Assembly: GCA_910578425.1 (NCBI GenBank)
Contig: CAJTQX010000024.1
Location: 1 to 37,457 of the forward strand
Length of the DNA stretch: 37,457 nucleotides
Source: an uncultured Anaerotignum sp.
GTDB lineage: Bacteria > Bacillota > Clostridia > Lachnospirales > Anaerotignaceae
Direction: 5' to 3'
Position 1 is the first letter of the stretch. Each line of letters opens with the position of its first letter. Below the pieces are notes generated by a model, which did no database searches, was not told the DNA's origin, and saw only the letters and a list, made by a program, of their open reading frames with translations. Both the position numbers and the translations under genes were made by a program. Of the stretch, positions 17,853 through 26,297 are shown in pieces.

Positions 17853-19481
17853 TTACATATATCCGCCCATGCCGCCCATTGCAGGGTCAGGCATAGCAGG
17901 AGCCTTCGCAGGCAGTTCCGCAACAACAGCCTCTGTCGTCAGGAACGTAGACGCTACAGATGTCGCATTCTGAAGCGCGCTTCTTGTTACCTTTGCAGGG
18001 TCAAGAATACCCGCTTCAACCATTTCTACATATTCCTCTGTCAGCGCATTGAAACCGATACCGTCCTTCTGCTCTTTCACCTTGTTTACAACAACAGAGC
18101 CTTCCAGACCCGCATTTGTAACGATCTGGCGTAAAGGAGCTTCCAATGCCTTGATTACGATATCCGCGCCTGTCTTTTCATCGCCTGTCAAATCTGCGCA
18201 GGTTGCTCTCACTTTTTCAATCGCATGAACAAATGCAGTACCGCCGCCAGCTACAATGCCTTCTTCCACAGCCGCCCTTGTTGCCGCCAGAGCGTCCTCC
18301 ATGCGCATTTTCTTCTCTTTCATTTCTGTTTCTGTTGCTGCGCCAACCTTAATCACAGCAACGCCGCCGCAAAGTTTTGCCAATCTTTCCTGCAATTTTT
18401 CTCTGTCAAAATCGGATTCTGTCTCTTCGATACCAGCTCTGATTTGATTGATCCTTGCCTCAATATCTTCTTTTCTGCCGGAACCATCCGCAATGATCGT
18501 CAAATCTTTTTCCACACGGACTGTTTTTGCGTGACCCAGCATATCTGTTGTTGCTTCTTTCAGGTCAATGCCCAGTTCGTCAGAAATCACCTGCGCGCCT
18601 GTCAGAGCAGCAATGTCTGCAAGCTGCGCTTTTCTTCTCTCGCCATATCCGGGAGCTTTTACCGCTACACAGGTAAAAATATTACGCAGTTTGTTTACAA
18701 CCAGCGTTGCAAGTGCTTCACCCTCTACATCCTCTGCGATCAAAAGCAGCTTGCGCCCTTCCTGCATAACCTGCTCAAGCAAAGGAACAAGATCCTGAAT
18801 ATTGGAAATCTTCTTATCGGTAACCAGAATATACGGGTCTTCCAGAACCGCAACCATTTTTTCCATATCTGTTGACATATAAGCGGACAGATAGCCTTTA
18901 TCAAACTGCATGCCTTCCACCAGTTCCAGCTCTGTGCGCATGGTTTTGGATTCTTCCACAGTGATAACGCCATCGTTCGTTACCTTCTCCATTGCATCCG
19001 CAATCATATCGCCGACTTCTTCATCTCCAGCGGAAATTGCTGCAACATTCGCAATATGTTTTTTCGTTGTAACAGACTGGCTCATTTTCTTGATTTCTTC
19101 AACTGTTGCGTTTGTTGCTTTCTGCATGCCCTTTCTCAGAATAATTGGGTTCGCGCCTGCCGCAACGTTTTTCAGACCTTCCTGAATCATTGCCTGTGCC
19201 AGTACAGTTGCTGTTGTTGTGCCATCGCCCGCAACATCGTTTGTCTGTGTTGCAACTTCTTTTACCAGCTGTGCGCCCATGTTTTCATAAGGGTCCTCCA
19301 GCTCAATATCTCTTGCAATGGTTACGCCATCGTTTGTAATCATTGGAGATGTGAATTTTCTGTCCAGAACTACATTTCTGCCCTTAGGACCAAGTGTTAC
19401 CTTTACTGTATTCGCGAGCTTGTCAACACCAGCCGCCATTGCATTTCTGGCTTCTGTGCTGTATTTGATTTCCTTTGCCAT
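17853..19481 (-). CDS. groEL: Chaperonin GroEL (60 kDa)
   Basis: GroEL forms the tetradecameric folding chamber in the cytoplasm. The 542-residue protein has the normal length. It shows the ATP-site motifs GPKGRNVVLD and VAGDGTTTATVLAQ, the AAVEEGIVAGGGTA signature of cpn60 and a GGMGGYM tail. The ATG at 19481 follows AGGAGGCG and starts 21 bases after groES. A single copy, under CIRCE control through the upstream groES promoter. Confidence 0.99.
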   Translation of the reverse strand: MAKEIKYSTEARNAMAAGVDKLANTVKVTLGPKGRNVVLDRKFTSPMITNDGVTIARDIELEDPYENMGAQLVKEVATQTNDVAGDGTTTATVLAQAMIQEGLKNVAAGANPIILRKGMQKATNATVEEIKKMSQSVTTKKHIANVAAISAGDEEVGDMIADAMEKVTNDGVITVEESKTMRTELELVEGMQFDKGYLSAYMSTDMEKMVAVLEDPYILVTDKKISNIQDLVPLLEQVMQEGRKLLLIAEDVEGEALATLVVNKLRNIFTCVAVKAPGYGERRKAQLADIAALTGAQVISDELGIDLKEATTDMLGHAKTVRVEKDLTIIADGSGRKEDIEARINQIRAGIEETESDFDREKLQERLAKLCGGVAVIKVGAATETEMKEKKMRMEDALAATRAAVEEGIVAGGGTAFVHAIEKVRATCADLTGDEKTGADIVIKALEAPLRQIVTNAGLEGSVVVNKVKEQKDGIGFNALTEEYVEMVEAGILDPAKVTRSALQNATSVASTFLTTEAVVAELPAKAPAMPDPAMGGMGGYM

Positions 19482-19502
19482 ATCCCAAAACGCCTCCTGT
19501 TT

Positions 19503-19790
19503 TTATTCTTTAACGATTGCCAAAATGTCATTCTGACGCATGATCAGATATTCTTCGCCTTCAAATTTTACTTCCATTGCTCCATATCTGGAAAATACAA
19601 CGTGATCTCCTTCTTTAAGAACCATTTCCACATTCGTATCGCCAACCATGCCCCCTGGACCAACAGCAACAACGATTGCCTCCTGCGGCTTCTCTTTGGA
19701 TTGGGATGTCAGCAAAAGCCCTGATTTCGTGGTTTCCTGTGCTTCCAATTGTCTTAATACTACTTTATCTCCTAATGGTGCGAGTTTCAT
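19503..19790 (-). CDS. groES: Co-chaperonin GroES (10 kDa)
   Basis: GroES caps the GroEL chamber. The 95-residue product begins MKLAPLGDKVVL, has the mobile-loop region (ETTKSGLLL) and the family strand pattern GDHVVFSRYG. The frame is open up to 19826, but the ATG at 19790 has an excellent AAGGAGGAG upstream and gives the standard length; the longer form would overlap the CIRCE element. Confidence 0.98.
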   Translation of the reverse strand: MKLAPLGDKVVLRQLEAQETTKSGLLLTSQSKEKPQEAIVVAVGPGGMVGDTNVEMVLKEGDHVVFSRYGAMEVKFEGEEYLIMRQNDILAIVKE

Positions 19791-19815
19791 TATCATTCTC
19801 CTCCTTCTTGTTTTG

Positions 19816-19842
19816 TTAGCACTCATTCATATTGAGTGCTAA
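19816..19842. promoter_or_regulatory. CIRCE operator (HrcA binding site)
   Basis: TTAGCACTC at 19816-19824 and GAGTGCTAA at 19834-19842 form the exact consensus CIRCE inverted repeat with a nine-base spacer, between the groESL promoter and the groES start. HrcA represses from this site and releases it on heat shock; hrcA is not in the window. Confidence 0.98.
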
Positions 19843-19853
19843 TTTCTAGTACT

Positions 19854-19882
19854 ATATTAGCCATTTTTTCCATATTATTCAA
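19854..19882 (-). promoter_or_regulatory. Sigma-A promoter of groES-groEL
   Basis: On the minus strand TTGAAT (19877-19882) and TAATAT (19854-19859) are 17 bases apart, just upstream of CIRCE, so HrcA would cover the start of transcription. Confidence 0.78.
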
Positions 19883-20002
19883 ATAGTGTATTCCGATAAA
19901 TTCAGATATATTCAGCTATATTTCAGAAAATTCTCTTTATATCTCTGTTAAAATAATATTTTCTCCTATTATCTCATGATTTTAATTCAAAATATATTGT
20001 AC

Positions 20003-20046
20003 AAAAAACCGGAAAGAATATTTTCTTATATACCTCTCCGGTTTTA
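20003..20046 (-). terminator. Terminator after the thioredoxin-reductase-like gene
   Basis: AAAACCGG near 20005-20012 pairs with CCGGTTTT at 20038-20045, with further pairs inside; on the minus strand the stem is followed by more T. It lies 16 bases after the stop at 20062. Confidence 0.8.
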
Positions 20047-20061
20047 TAGGGATGTTCCTGT

Positions 20062-20934
20062 TTACTTCCGATTTCTTCTGTCAATTTCTTCCGCAGCGGA
20101 AAGTGCTGCAATCAGCCCTTCGCCAACGGCCTTTGCAATCTGGTAGGGTGTGCCGGTGCAGTCCCCTGCCGCATAAACCCCCTGCAGGTTTGTTTCCATT
20201 TTACGGTTCACTACAATATTTTTGCCGTCTGTTTCCAGCCCAAAAAGCAGACTTTCCAGCGGAGCGGTATTTTTAGCAAAAAATATGCCGTCACAACTGA
20301 TTGTTTCATCTGCCAGTTCCAGCGCGGCTACCTTTCCGTCCTTTCCGACAACAGCTTTAGGTTTTCCTTCTTTCTGTATAATGCCTTCTTTCAAATTCAA
20401 AACCGGCTGATACAGCGGGATATAGATTACCTCCTTGCATACATCTGCCAAAAAGTCTGCCTCCGCTTCGCCCTCCTCATTTTCTCCGATAACAACAACT
20501 TTTTTACCCCTGTAAAGCATGCCGTCGCAGGTTGCACAGTGACTGACGCCCTTGCCAAGAAATTCCGCCTCGCCCGGGATACCGATACTTTTATTCAGCC
20601 CTACTGCTAAAATAATCGTTTTTGCCCCGATAAATTCATTATTTGCGTTAATCATATAATGGTCGCCCATAGAAAGAATCTGGCGAATCCTGCACTCCTT
20701 AAATTCCACTCCGTTTTTCACCGCATGGGCGTAAAAACGGTTCAGCATTTCCTCTCCTCCAATATCCGGCATACCTAAATAGTTATCCACCTTCTCCGCA
20801 GCAAAAAGCAGAGAGCTGTCCAGACTTCTGCCAAAAACGCATACGCTCTTGTTCCGCTGGCGGCAGTTCAAAGCAGCAGAAAGCGCGGCAGGACCGCCTC
20901 CAATTACCGCAACATCTAAAAGTTCATTCTGCAT
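20062..20934 (-). CDS. Thioredoxin-reductase-like FAD-dependent oxidoreductase
   Basis: This 290-residue protein has the two-domain TrxB layout. An N-terminal FAD motif IGGGPAALSA (11-20) precedes an active-site pair C133/C136 in CATCDG and a C-terminal FAD motif YAAGDC. TrxB reduces thioredoxin with NADPH. Here the second dinucleotide motif reads VIGENEEGEAEA, where TrxB has a glycine-rich GGGDSA-type sequence, so NADPH use is doubtful. Relatives with altered or missing NADPH sites in clostridia can use ferredoxin instead, which is only an inference here. The ATG at 20934 has GGGAGGG before it. It is a single-gene unit with its own terminator. The symbol trxB is withheld for this reason. Confidence 0.82.
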   Translation of the reverse strand: MQNELLDVAVIGGGPAALSAALNCRQRNKSVCVFGRSLDSSLLFAAEKVDNYLGMPDIGGEEMLNRFYAHAVKNGVEFKECRIRQILSMGDHYMINANNEFIGAKTIILAVGLNKSIGIPGEAEFLGKGVSHCATCDGMLYRGKKVVVIGENEEGEAEADFLADVCKEVIYIPLYQPVLNLKEGIIQKEGKPKAVVGKDGKVAALELADETISCDGIFFAKNTAPLESLLFGLETDGKNIVVNRKMETNLQGVYAAGDCTGTPYQIAKAVGEGLIAALSAAEEIDRRNRK

Positions 20935-21071
20935 GGTATTCCCTCCCATTCGTAATCTCATTTTGTTATTCCCACTTAAAAACGCTGTTATGCCAAAGCA
21001 ATCTATATGCTATTATCGCCTGCTGTGTCATTGATACCTGCAAAACATTAGCACTGCCAGGCATATATAAA

Positions 21072-21113
21072 GAAAAACCGCAGATTGACAAAGCATTGCC
21101 TTTCTGCGGTTTC
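21072..21113 (-). terminator. Terminator after the EF-G paralog
   Basis: AAACCGCAGA (from 21075) pairs fully with TCTGCGGTTT (21103-21112) and is followed on the minus strand by TTC and TTT. It sits about 60 bases after the stop at 21173. Confidence 0.82.
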
Positions 21114-21172
21114 TTAAGCCATTTTCAAAACCCTGTTCCGCTTTCGCGGCTCAGATTCGTTTTCAGCCAAGC

Positions 21173-23251
21173 TTATTTATCTTTTTCAGCAGCTCTCTGT
21201 TCAATGATTTTCTTCTGAATCTCCATCGGTGCCTCTTCGTAGCGTTCAAACCAATGTCTGTAATCACCGCGGCTCTGTGTCATAGAACGCAGATCTGTCG
21301 CATATTTCTGCATTTCAGAAGTCGGTACTTCCGCAACGATGCATTTCTTGTTGCCAACCGCATCCATGCTCAGGATACGCCCACGCCGTTTGTTGATATC
21401 GCCCATGATATCGCCCATGTATCTCTCCGGAATCAGTACCTCTACATGCTCGATAGGCTCAAGCAGTGTCGGTTTTGCCTGAGGAACGCCTTCCTTGAAT
21501 GCAACGGATGTTGCCATCTTAAACGCCATTTCAGAGGAATCTACCGGATGGTAGGAACCGTCTGTCAGCGTAGCTTTCAAGCCAACCACAGGATATCCCG
21601 CCAGAACGCCGCTCAGCACACATTCCTGCAAGCCTTTTTCCACAGCAGGGAAATACTGTTTGGGAACAGAGCCGCCAAAAATCTTTTCCTCAAATACATA
21701 AGGCAGAGACTGATCGCCGCTGGGCTCAAATTCCATCACAACATCACCGAACTGGCCATGTCCGCCAGACTGCTTTTTATAACGTCCACGTACAGAAGCC
21801 TTGCCCTTAATCGTTTCTCTGTAAGGCACGATAGGGTCTAAAAGATCTACTTCAATTTTATATTTTGTTTTCAGCTTGTTTACCATAACATCAAGCTGCT
21901 GTTCGCCCACACCATAAATCAGCGTCTGTTTTGTTTCTGTGTTGACCTCCATTTTGATAGTAGGGTCTTCTTCTCTTATTTTTGCCAGAGCCGCAGACAG
22001 TTTATCTTCATCGCCCTTGCCTTTCGGCTGTATCGCCATACAGAGAACAGAGCCGGGCAGATTGATCTTCGGAATGGAGATCGGATGCTCTTTCGTTGCA
22101 AGCGTATCCTGTGTAGAAGTATTGGAAAGCTTTGCCAGTGCGCCAATGTCGCCGGTGTGCAGTTCGTCAACCTCGATCTGGTCTTTACCGCGCATTACAT
22201 ACAGCCGCCCAACTTTTTCCGTTGTATCCTTTTCCACATTATAAACGCTCATAGTGTTGTCCAGCTTGCCTGTCATAACCCGGAACAGGTTCAGACGCCC
22301 AATATAAGGGTCGGAAATGGTCTTGAATACATAAGCGGAGAACGTTTCGTCATCACTGCTGCAAAGCACAGCTTCACTGCCGTCAACAAGCGCGTGAAAA
22401 TTCTTTTTTACTTCCAGTCCGGGAGGTGTGAAACGTACAATCGTATTCAGCAGCAGCTTTACGCCGTAGCCCAATGTAGCGGAGCCACACATAACAGGCG
22501 CGATGCTGTGGCTGGAAATGCCTGCCAGAAGCCCGTCATAAATTTCTTCCTCTGTCAGTTCGATATCGTTGAAGAATTTTTCCATCAGTTCATCGCTGCT
22601 TTCTGCCGCAACTTCGATCAGCATGGAACGGAGCACTTCAACCTCGTCCTTCTTTTCTTCCGGCAATTCGCACCGCTGCAGCTTGCCGTCCACTTTTTTT
22701 CTTGCATCCCGCTTTATCAGGTTGATAAAGCCAACGAAATTGCCGTTTTCATCATTAAACGGAATCTGCAGAGGCGCGACAGCCTTGCCAAATTTCGTTC
22801 TCATATCTGCAAGTGTTTTTTCAAAGTCAGCATTTTCATCGTCCATCTGGTTGACAAAAATTATTCTGGGCATATGCATTTCTTCTGTATATTCCCAGGC
22901 CTTTTCTGTGCCTACTTCAACGCCGGATTTTGCAGAAACCATAATCAGCGCGGTATCTGCGACATTCATTGCCAGCTTTGCCTCTGACACGAAGTCAAAA
23001 TAGCCGGGCGTATCCAGAAAATTGATTTTTGTATCCTGCCATTCTACGGGAATAACAGATGTATTCACAGACACCTTACGGCGAATTTCTTCTGCTTCAT
23101 AGTCGCTCACAGTGTTCCCGTCCTCAACCTTGCCGAAACGCTTTGTTGCGCCGGAATAATAAAGCGCGGCTTCTGCATAAGTTGTTTTTCCGGAACCGCT
23201 GTGGCCCAAAAGAACTACGTTTCTTACCCTGTTTGCTGCATAATTTTTCAT
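21173..23251 (-). CDS. EF-G-like translational GTPase (paralog)
   Basis: This 692-residue protein has the five-domain EF-G layout: GTPase domain (1-270), domain II, and domains III-V with ERYMGDIMGDINKRRGRI near the C-terminus. Its G motifs differ from canonical EF-G. G1 is GHSGSGKT (16-23) and G3 is DTPG (80-83). G4 is NQMD (134-137) instead of NKMD, and the switch I region lacks the usual RGIT and reads EEIRRKVSVNTS. These traits mark the EF-G-like branch found beside the main fusA in many Clostridia, whose role is not settled. The ATG follows GGGAGGG. It is not next to rpsL/rpsG or tuf, which also argues against the housekeeping gene. TetM-type ribosomal protection is unlikely because domain IV looks EF-G-like. 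Confidence 0.88.
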   Translation of the reverse strand: MKNYAANRVRNVVLLGHSGSGKTTYAEAALYYSGATKRFGKVEDGNTVSDYEAEEIRRKVSVNTSVIPVEWQDTKINFLDTPGYFDFVSEAKLAMNVADTALIMVSAKSGVEVGTEKAWEYTEEMHMPRIIFVNQMDDENADFEKTLADMRTKFGKAVAPLQIPFNDENGNFVGFINLIKRDARKKVDGKLQRCELPEEKKDEVEVLRSMLIEVAAESSDELMEKFFNDIELTEEEIYDGLLAGISSHSIAPVMCGSATLGYGVKLLLNTIVRFTPPGLEVKKNFHALVDGSEAVLCSSDDETFSAYVFKTISDPYIGRLNLFRVMTGKLDNTMSVYNVEKDTTEKVGRLYVMRGKDQIEVDELHTGDIGALAKLSNTSTQDTLATKEHPISIPKINLPGSVLCMAIQPKGKGDEDKLSAALAKIREEDPTIKMEVNTETKQTLIYGVGEQQLDVMVNKLKTKYKIEVDLLDPIVPYRETIKGKASVRGRYKKQSGGHGQFGDVVMEFEPSGDQSLPYVFEEKIFGGSVPKQYFPAVEKGLQECVLSGVLAGYPVVGLKATLTDGSYHPVDSSEMAFKMATSVAFKEGVPQAKPTLLEPIEHVEVLIPERYMGDIMGDINKRRGRILSMDAVGNKKCIVAEVPTSEMQKYATDLRSMTQSRGDYRHWFERYEEAPMEIQKKIIEQRAAEKDK

Positions 23252-23458
23252 ATGTTTCCCTCCCTGAGTATTTTTCATCGGGCAGACCGCCCGTGAGGTT
23301 CAATTATGTATACAGTATGTGATTGATTGACAATATACACATTGTATCATATTCTCCCCTTGTATGGAATTTCCTTTATTTTTTCTACAAAAAAATATTT
23401 TTAGGCGTTTTGAACAATCTCTTATCTATGAAAACTGTAATAATTTGTATAAAAATGA

Positions 23459-23503
23459 AAATACCCGCCTGTTCAACTTTCTAAATAGAAAACAGACGGA
23501 TAT
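23459..23503 (-). terminator. Probable terminator after the amidase-like gene
   Basis: ATACCCGCCTGTT (from 23461) pairs imperfectly with AACAGACGGATAT (23491-23503). A short T-rich tract follows on the minus strand. It lies 11 bases after the stop at 23514. Confidence 0.55.
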
Positions 23504-23513
23504 TTCCAGCACA

Positions 23514-24065
23514 TTATTCCGCAGCAGGCTCTGCAAAAGGAATCCCGAAATACCTTGCCAGTGAGCGGCTCAAAGCCTCCGCGATCAACTGGATATTCTC
23601 CTTAATCCAAGCAGCATCCTGCGGGTTATCGTGATACGCCACCTCGACCAATGCGGAAGGGGCGTTTGTCCGCCGCAGCTCCCGCAAAGTCGTTGTCGGC
23701 ACAGCATCTACCTTTTCCGGATTCGGGTAAATCGCACGAAATTCATCGGCAATGATTTCTGCCATTTCCCTCCCGTAAGGGCTGGAGGCAAAATAGTAAA
23801 CGTCAGGTCCTGTCAGCATTCCTGCCATAGATTCCGGCGCGGCATTGGAATGGATTGCAAGGTGAAAATCAAAATCCCCACTGTTGGAATCGGCAATTGC
23901 CTCCCCCAGTGTCATTTCCGGTCTGTTGCGCACAAATTCAATCCCCATTGCCATCAGGTACGGCTCCATAGCGTCTGCAATCTCGTTCGTGACCTGTTCC
24001 TCCGTTCCACCATTGATATAAGTATTGTATTCCTGCAAAGACGGACTGAGATAAATTCTGGGCAT
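23514..24065 (-). CDS. N-acetylmuramoyl-L-alanine amidase-like protein (Amidase_3)
   Basis: Amidase_3 enzymes cleave the stem peptide from muramic acid in peptidoglycan. The 183-residue protein keeps IHSNAAP with a zinc-ligand H72, the catalytic-type E141 in LVEVAYHDNPQDA, and a closing ALSRSLARYFGIP helix. The first zinc ligand, normally in a GHGG loop, is replaced by SPSLQEYNTYINGG (7-20). E22, E23 and E28 in TEEQVTNEIA may take the place of the second ligand. I recall a clostridial branch with the same SPSxQ start, so this is a subfamily trait and not damage. There is no signal peptide, so location is unclear. The ATG at 24065 follows AAGGAGGGG. It is the last gene of the seven-gene unit. 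Confidence 0.8.
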   Translation of the reverse strand: MPRIYLSPSLQEYNTYINGGTEEQVTNEIADAMEPYLMAMGIEFVRNRPEMTLGEAIADSNSGDFDFHLAIHSNAAPESMAGMLTGPDVYYFASSPYGREMAEIIADEFRAIYPNPEKVDAVPTTTLRELRRTNAPSALVEVAYHDNPQDAAWIKENIQLIAEALSRSLARYFGIPFAEPAAE

Positions 24066-24141
24066 GAAATCCCCTCCTTTTTCACCAGTGTATGGCAAAA
24101 AAGGATTCTGTTGCCTTTCCATTGTGGCAGTTGTGCCATAT

Positions 24142-24618
24142 TCATTGCACAGATGCATCGCCTTTCAGGCAGGAAATAATATAGTCAAGAGGAACATCCA
24201 TCCTGGCCGCCGTTGCTTCCTCTGTCAGTCCCTGTTGTATAAAACGGTGCACAACGGCATCCATATTTTCCCCAACCTCTATGATATGCCCATCCGGATC
24301 ATAAAAGCGGATAACGCGTTGCCCCCAGCGGTGCTCTGTCAATTCATGGACATAGTGTATTTTAAATCCTTCCAGATGCCTGCAAAACGCGTCCATGTTT
24401 TCTTCTTCAAAATACAGTTCCCCCGCATGGTTTGGCAGAATAATATTGTCTGTCCGTATAAAAGATTCCCATGTTTCTATCGTCTGTAAGGCAATCCCGC
24501 CATCCAGCGTAACGTTCGCCCCAAAATCATTGACAACATCCAGCCCCAGAACATCATGGTAAAACCGTTTGCTTTTCTCCATATCTGAAACCGCAAGCAA
24601 TGTACTTATATATCTCAT
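24142..24618 (-). CDS. VOC (glyoxalase/bleomycin-resistance fold) family protein
   Basis: This 158-residue protein begins with a VOC domain: MRYISTLLAVSDMEKSKRFY, DVLGL, a GELYFEEENMDAF strand-helix, and RVIRFYDPDGHIIEVGE, a hallmark of the fold with the metal-site glutamate. VOC proteins include lyases, dioxygenases and antibiotic-binding proteins; the substrate cannot be read here. The last 40 residues (QGLTEEATAARMDVPLDYI) look like a short helix-turn-helix-type addition. The ATG at 24618 follows GCGGAGG. It sits 30 bases after the preceding gene. Confidence 0.85.
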   Translation of the reverse strand: MRYISTLLAVSDMEKSKRFYHDVLGLDVVNDFGANVTLDGGIALQTIETWESFIRTDNIILPNHAGELYFEEENMDAFCRHLEGFKIHYVHELTEHRWGQRVIRFYDPDGHIIEVGENMDAVVHRFIQQGLTEEATAARMDVPLDYIISCLKGDASVQ

Positions 24619-24648
24619 TGCATATATCCTCCGCATTTTAGCCGCAAT

Positions 24649-25095
24649 TTATATCCTGCCAATCTTTTCAAACGCTTCCACAATATCTCGCTGTATCAAA
24701 CTGGCCATACTTTCTGCATAGCCTGACTGCCCTGCGTTTTGCAGGGCTGCGGTAATCCGTTCCCGCAGTTTCGGCTTTGCCTGCACAATCTGCGGCAGGG
24801 CCTGAATGCATTTTCTGGAAACGACAGGCTTTTCATCTTCCAAATGCGCCAAAAAGCAGTCTATATTTTGTTCCACAAGACCGTTTTTATCCCATTTTAC
24901 ATTTGCGGCAAAAAGCAGAAGCCCCCTTGTCCGCAAATAAGAATTTTTTTCGTTCATCAGTTCCAGAAACAAATCAAAATATTGAGAAATCTGTTCCGAA
25001 ATTTCGCTCTCCTCCAACAGATGCAAAAGGCAGGCATATGCCCTTTTGTTGTCCCTGTCCCGCAAGCCTTCCAGCCATTCGGCAATATGGTTCAT
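24649..25095 (-). CDS. Helical, HEAT-repeat-like protein of unknown role
   Basis: This 149-residue protein is all-helical by sequence: paired amphipathic helices such as KRAYACLLHLLEE, SRKCIQALPQIVQA and PKLRERITAALQNA suggest three HEAT-like repeats. HEAT repeats usually bind proteins. Two starts are possible. An ATG at 25116 overlaps the stop of the dehydrogenase; I prefer the ATG at 25095, which has GGAAGGG nine bases before it. I do not recognise a named family. Coupling to the dehydrogenase gene suggests they work together, which is an inference. Confidence 0.72.
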   Translation of the reverse strand: MNHIAEWLEGLRDRDNKRAYACLLHLLEESEISEQISQYFDLFLELMNEKNSYLRTRGLLLFAANVKWDKNGLVEQNIDCFLAHLEDEKPVVSRKCIQALPQIVQAKPKLRERITAALQNAGQSGYAESMASLIQRDIVEAFEKIGRI

Positions 25096-25112
25096 GCAAG
25101 CGTTCCCTTCCT

Positions 25113-26225
25113 TCATTTCAGCAGGCTTTTTTCATACATTTTATAAATATCTTCTTTTGTCAAAGGATACGGGAACGTTGCCATTTTCTGCGGCGTTTCC
25201 AAAAAACGCTTCGTATAATAGGCAATATCCTTATCCGTATATGTTTCTGTATGTTCCAGCACTGCGTCCATAAACGCACCCATCTCCGCCGTATCCTTCA
25301 TATCCAGGCATTCCAGCAGCTTTGCCACCTTCTCATTTCCGGCAGGGAACTGTTCCAGATAAGCCCTTGTCAGCACGCCGTTTGCCATTCCATGTGCCAA
25401 GTGCTTTTCATACGTCAGGAAATAGCCCATGCCATGCGGCAGAGATGTACCCGTCTGCGCGATTGCCACACCGCCGATAGCGGACGCCAGCATCAGTTTG
25501 TCCCTGATTTCAGCAGGATACTGTCGTGCTTTCAAAGACGGAATACATTCTCTGAATATGGAAAGTCCCATTTCTACAATCTTTTCGCTTATAAAATTCG
25601 CGCTGGCGGAAAGATAGCTTTCGATCAAATGAGTCAGCGCGTCCACTGCCGTATTGTTTGTGATTTTTGGGGAAAGTGTATCCATATATTTCGGGTCGAG
25701 ATAGGATACCGATGCAAAAATCTTTGGCGCGATGCTTGTTTTTGTACGCTTCTCATGCAGTGTGATAATGGAAAACTGCGTTACTTCCGAACCTGTGCCC
25801 GCCGTTGTCGGCACAGCAACAACAGGCAGAGCCGCCGAATTTCCTTCAAACAATACATCACTGCCCTTGCCGGGATTTGCCGCCATTACAGAAATCGCCT
25901 TTGACGCGTCCATAGGCGAGCCGCCGCCAATCCCAATAAAAAATTCCACACCCTCCTTAACAGCAATTTCTGCTGCCCGTTCTACCGTTTCCAAATCAGG
26001 GTTTTCTCCAATTTCATCGAACAATACCCATTGTATTCCCAAACTGTCCAGCGCATCTGTCACATCCTTCTGCGCGCCGTTTTTTTTCGCAGAACTGCGC
26101 CCTGTTACAACCATTGCTTTTTTGCCCAGCCTTGCCATTGTGTCTTTGTGTGCCTCAATACAGCCCCTGCCGAAATATGTATCCGCAGGCATAAAATACC
26201 GGAATGCCATTGTTGTTTTTTCCAT
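25113..26225 (-). CDS. Iron-containing alcohol dehydrogenase (group III)
   Basis: These enzymes interconvert alcohols and aldehydes or ketones with NAD(P)H. The 370-residue protein has the N-terminal dinucleotide domain with GGGSPMD (100-106) and the TTAGTGSEVT loop (150-159). It also has the metal ligands D195 and H199 (DALTHLIE), H264 (LPHGMGY) and H278 (AHGMANG). The dinucleotide and metal sites are complete. The ATG at 26225 follows AAGGAGG; the open frame upstream to 26267 lacks resemblance. Substrate is not evident: butanol, propanediol and lactaldehyde enzymes share these motifs. Confidence 0.93.
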   Translation of the reverse strand: MEKTTMAFRYFMPADTYFGRGCIEAHKDTMARLGKKAMVVTGRSSAKKNGAQKDVTDALDSLGIQWVLFDEIGENPDLETVERAAEIAVKEGVEFFIGIGGGSPMDASKAISVMAANPGKGSDVLFEGNSAALPVVAVPTTAGTGSEVTQFSIITLHEKRTKTSIAPKIFASVSYLDPKYMDTLSPKITNNTAVDALTHLIESYLSASANFISEKIVEMGLSIFRECIPSLKARQYPAEIRDKLMLASAIGGVAIAQTGTSLPHGMGYFLTYEKHLAHGMANGVLTRAYLEQFPAGNEKVAKLLECLDMKDTAEMGAFMDAVLEHTETYTDKDIAYYTKRFLETPQKMATFPYPLTKEDIYKMYEKSLLK

Positions 26226-26297
26226 GTGTTTTCCTCCTTCATTTTCAGGTGATTTCAGTAATTCCATTTGTTTTCGCTTGCCTTTCTTCGCAGGTCG

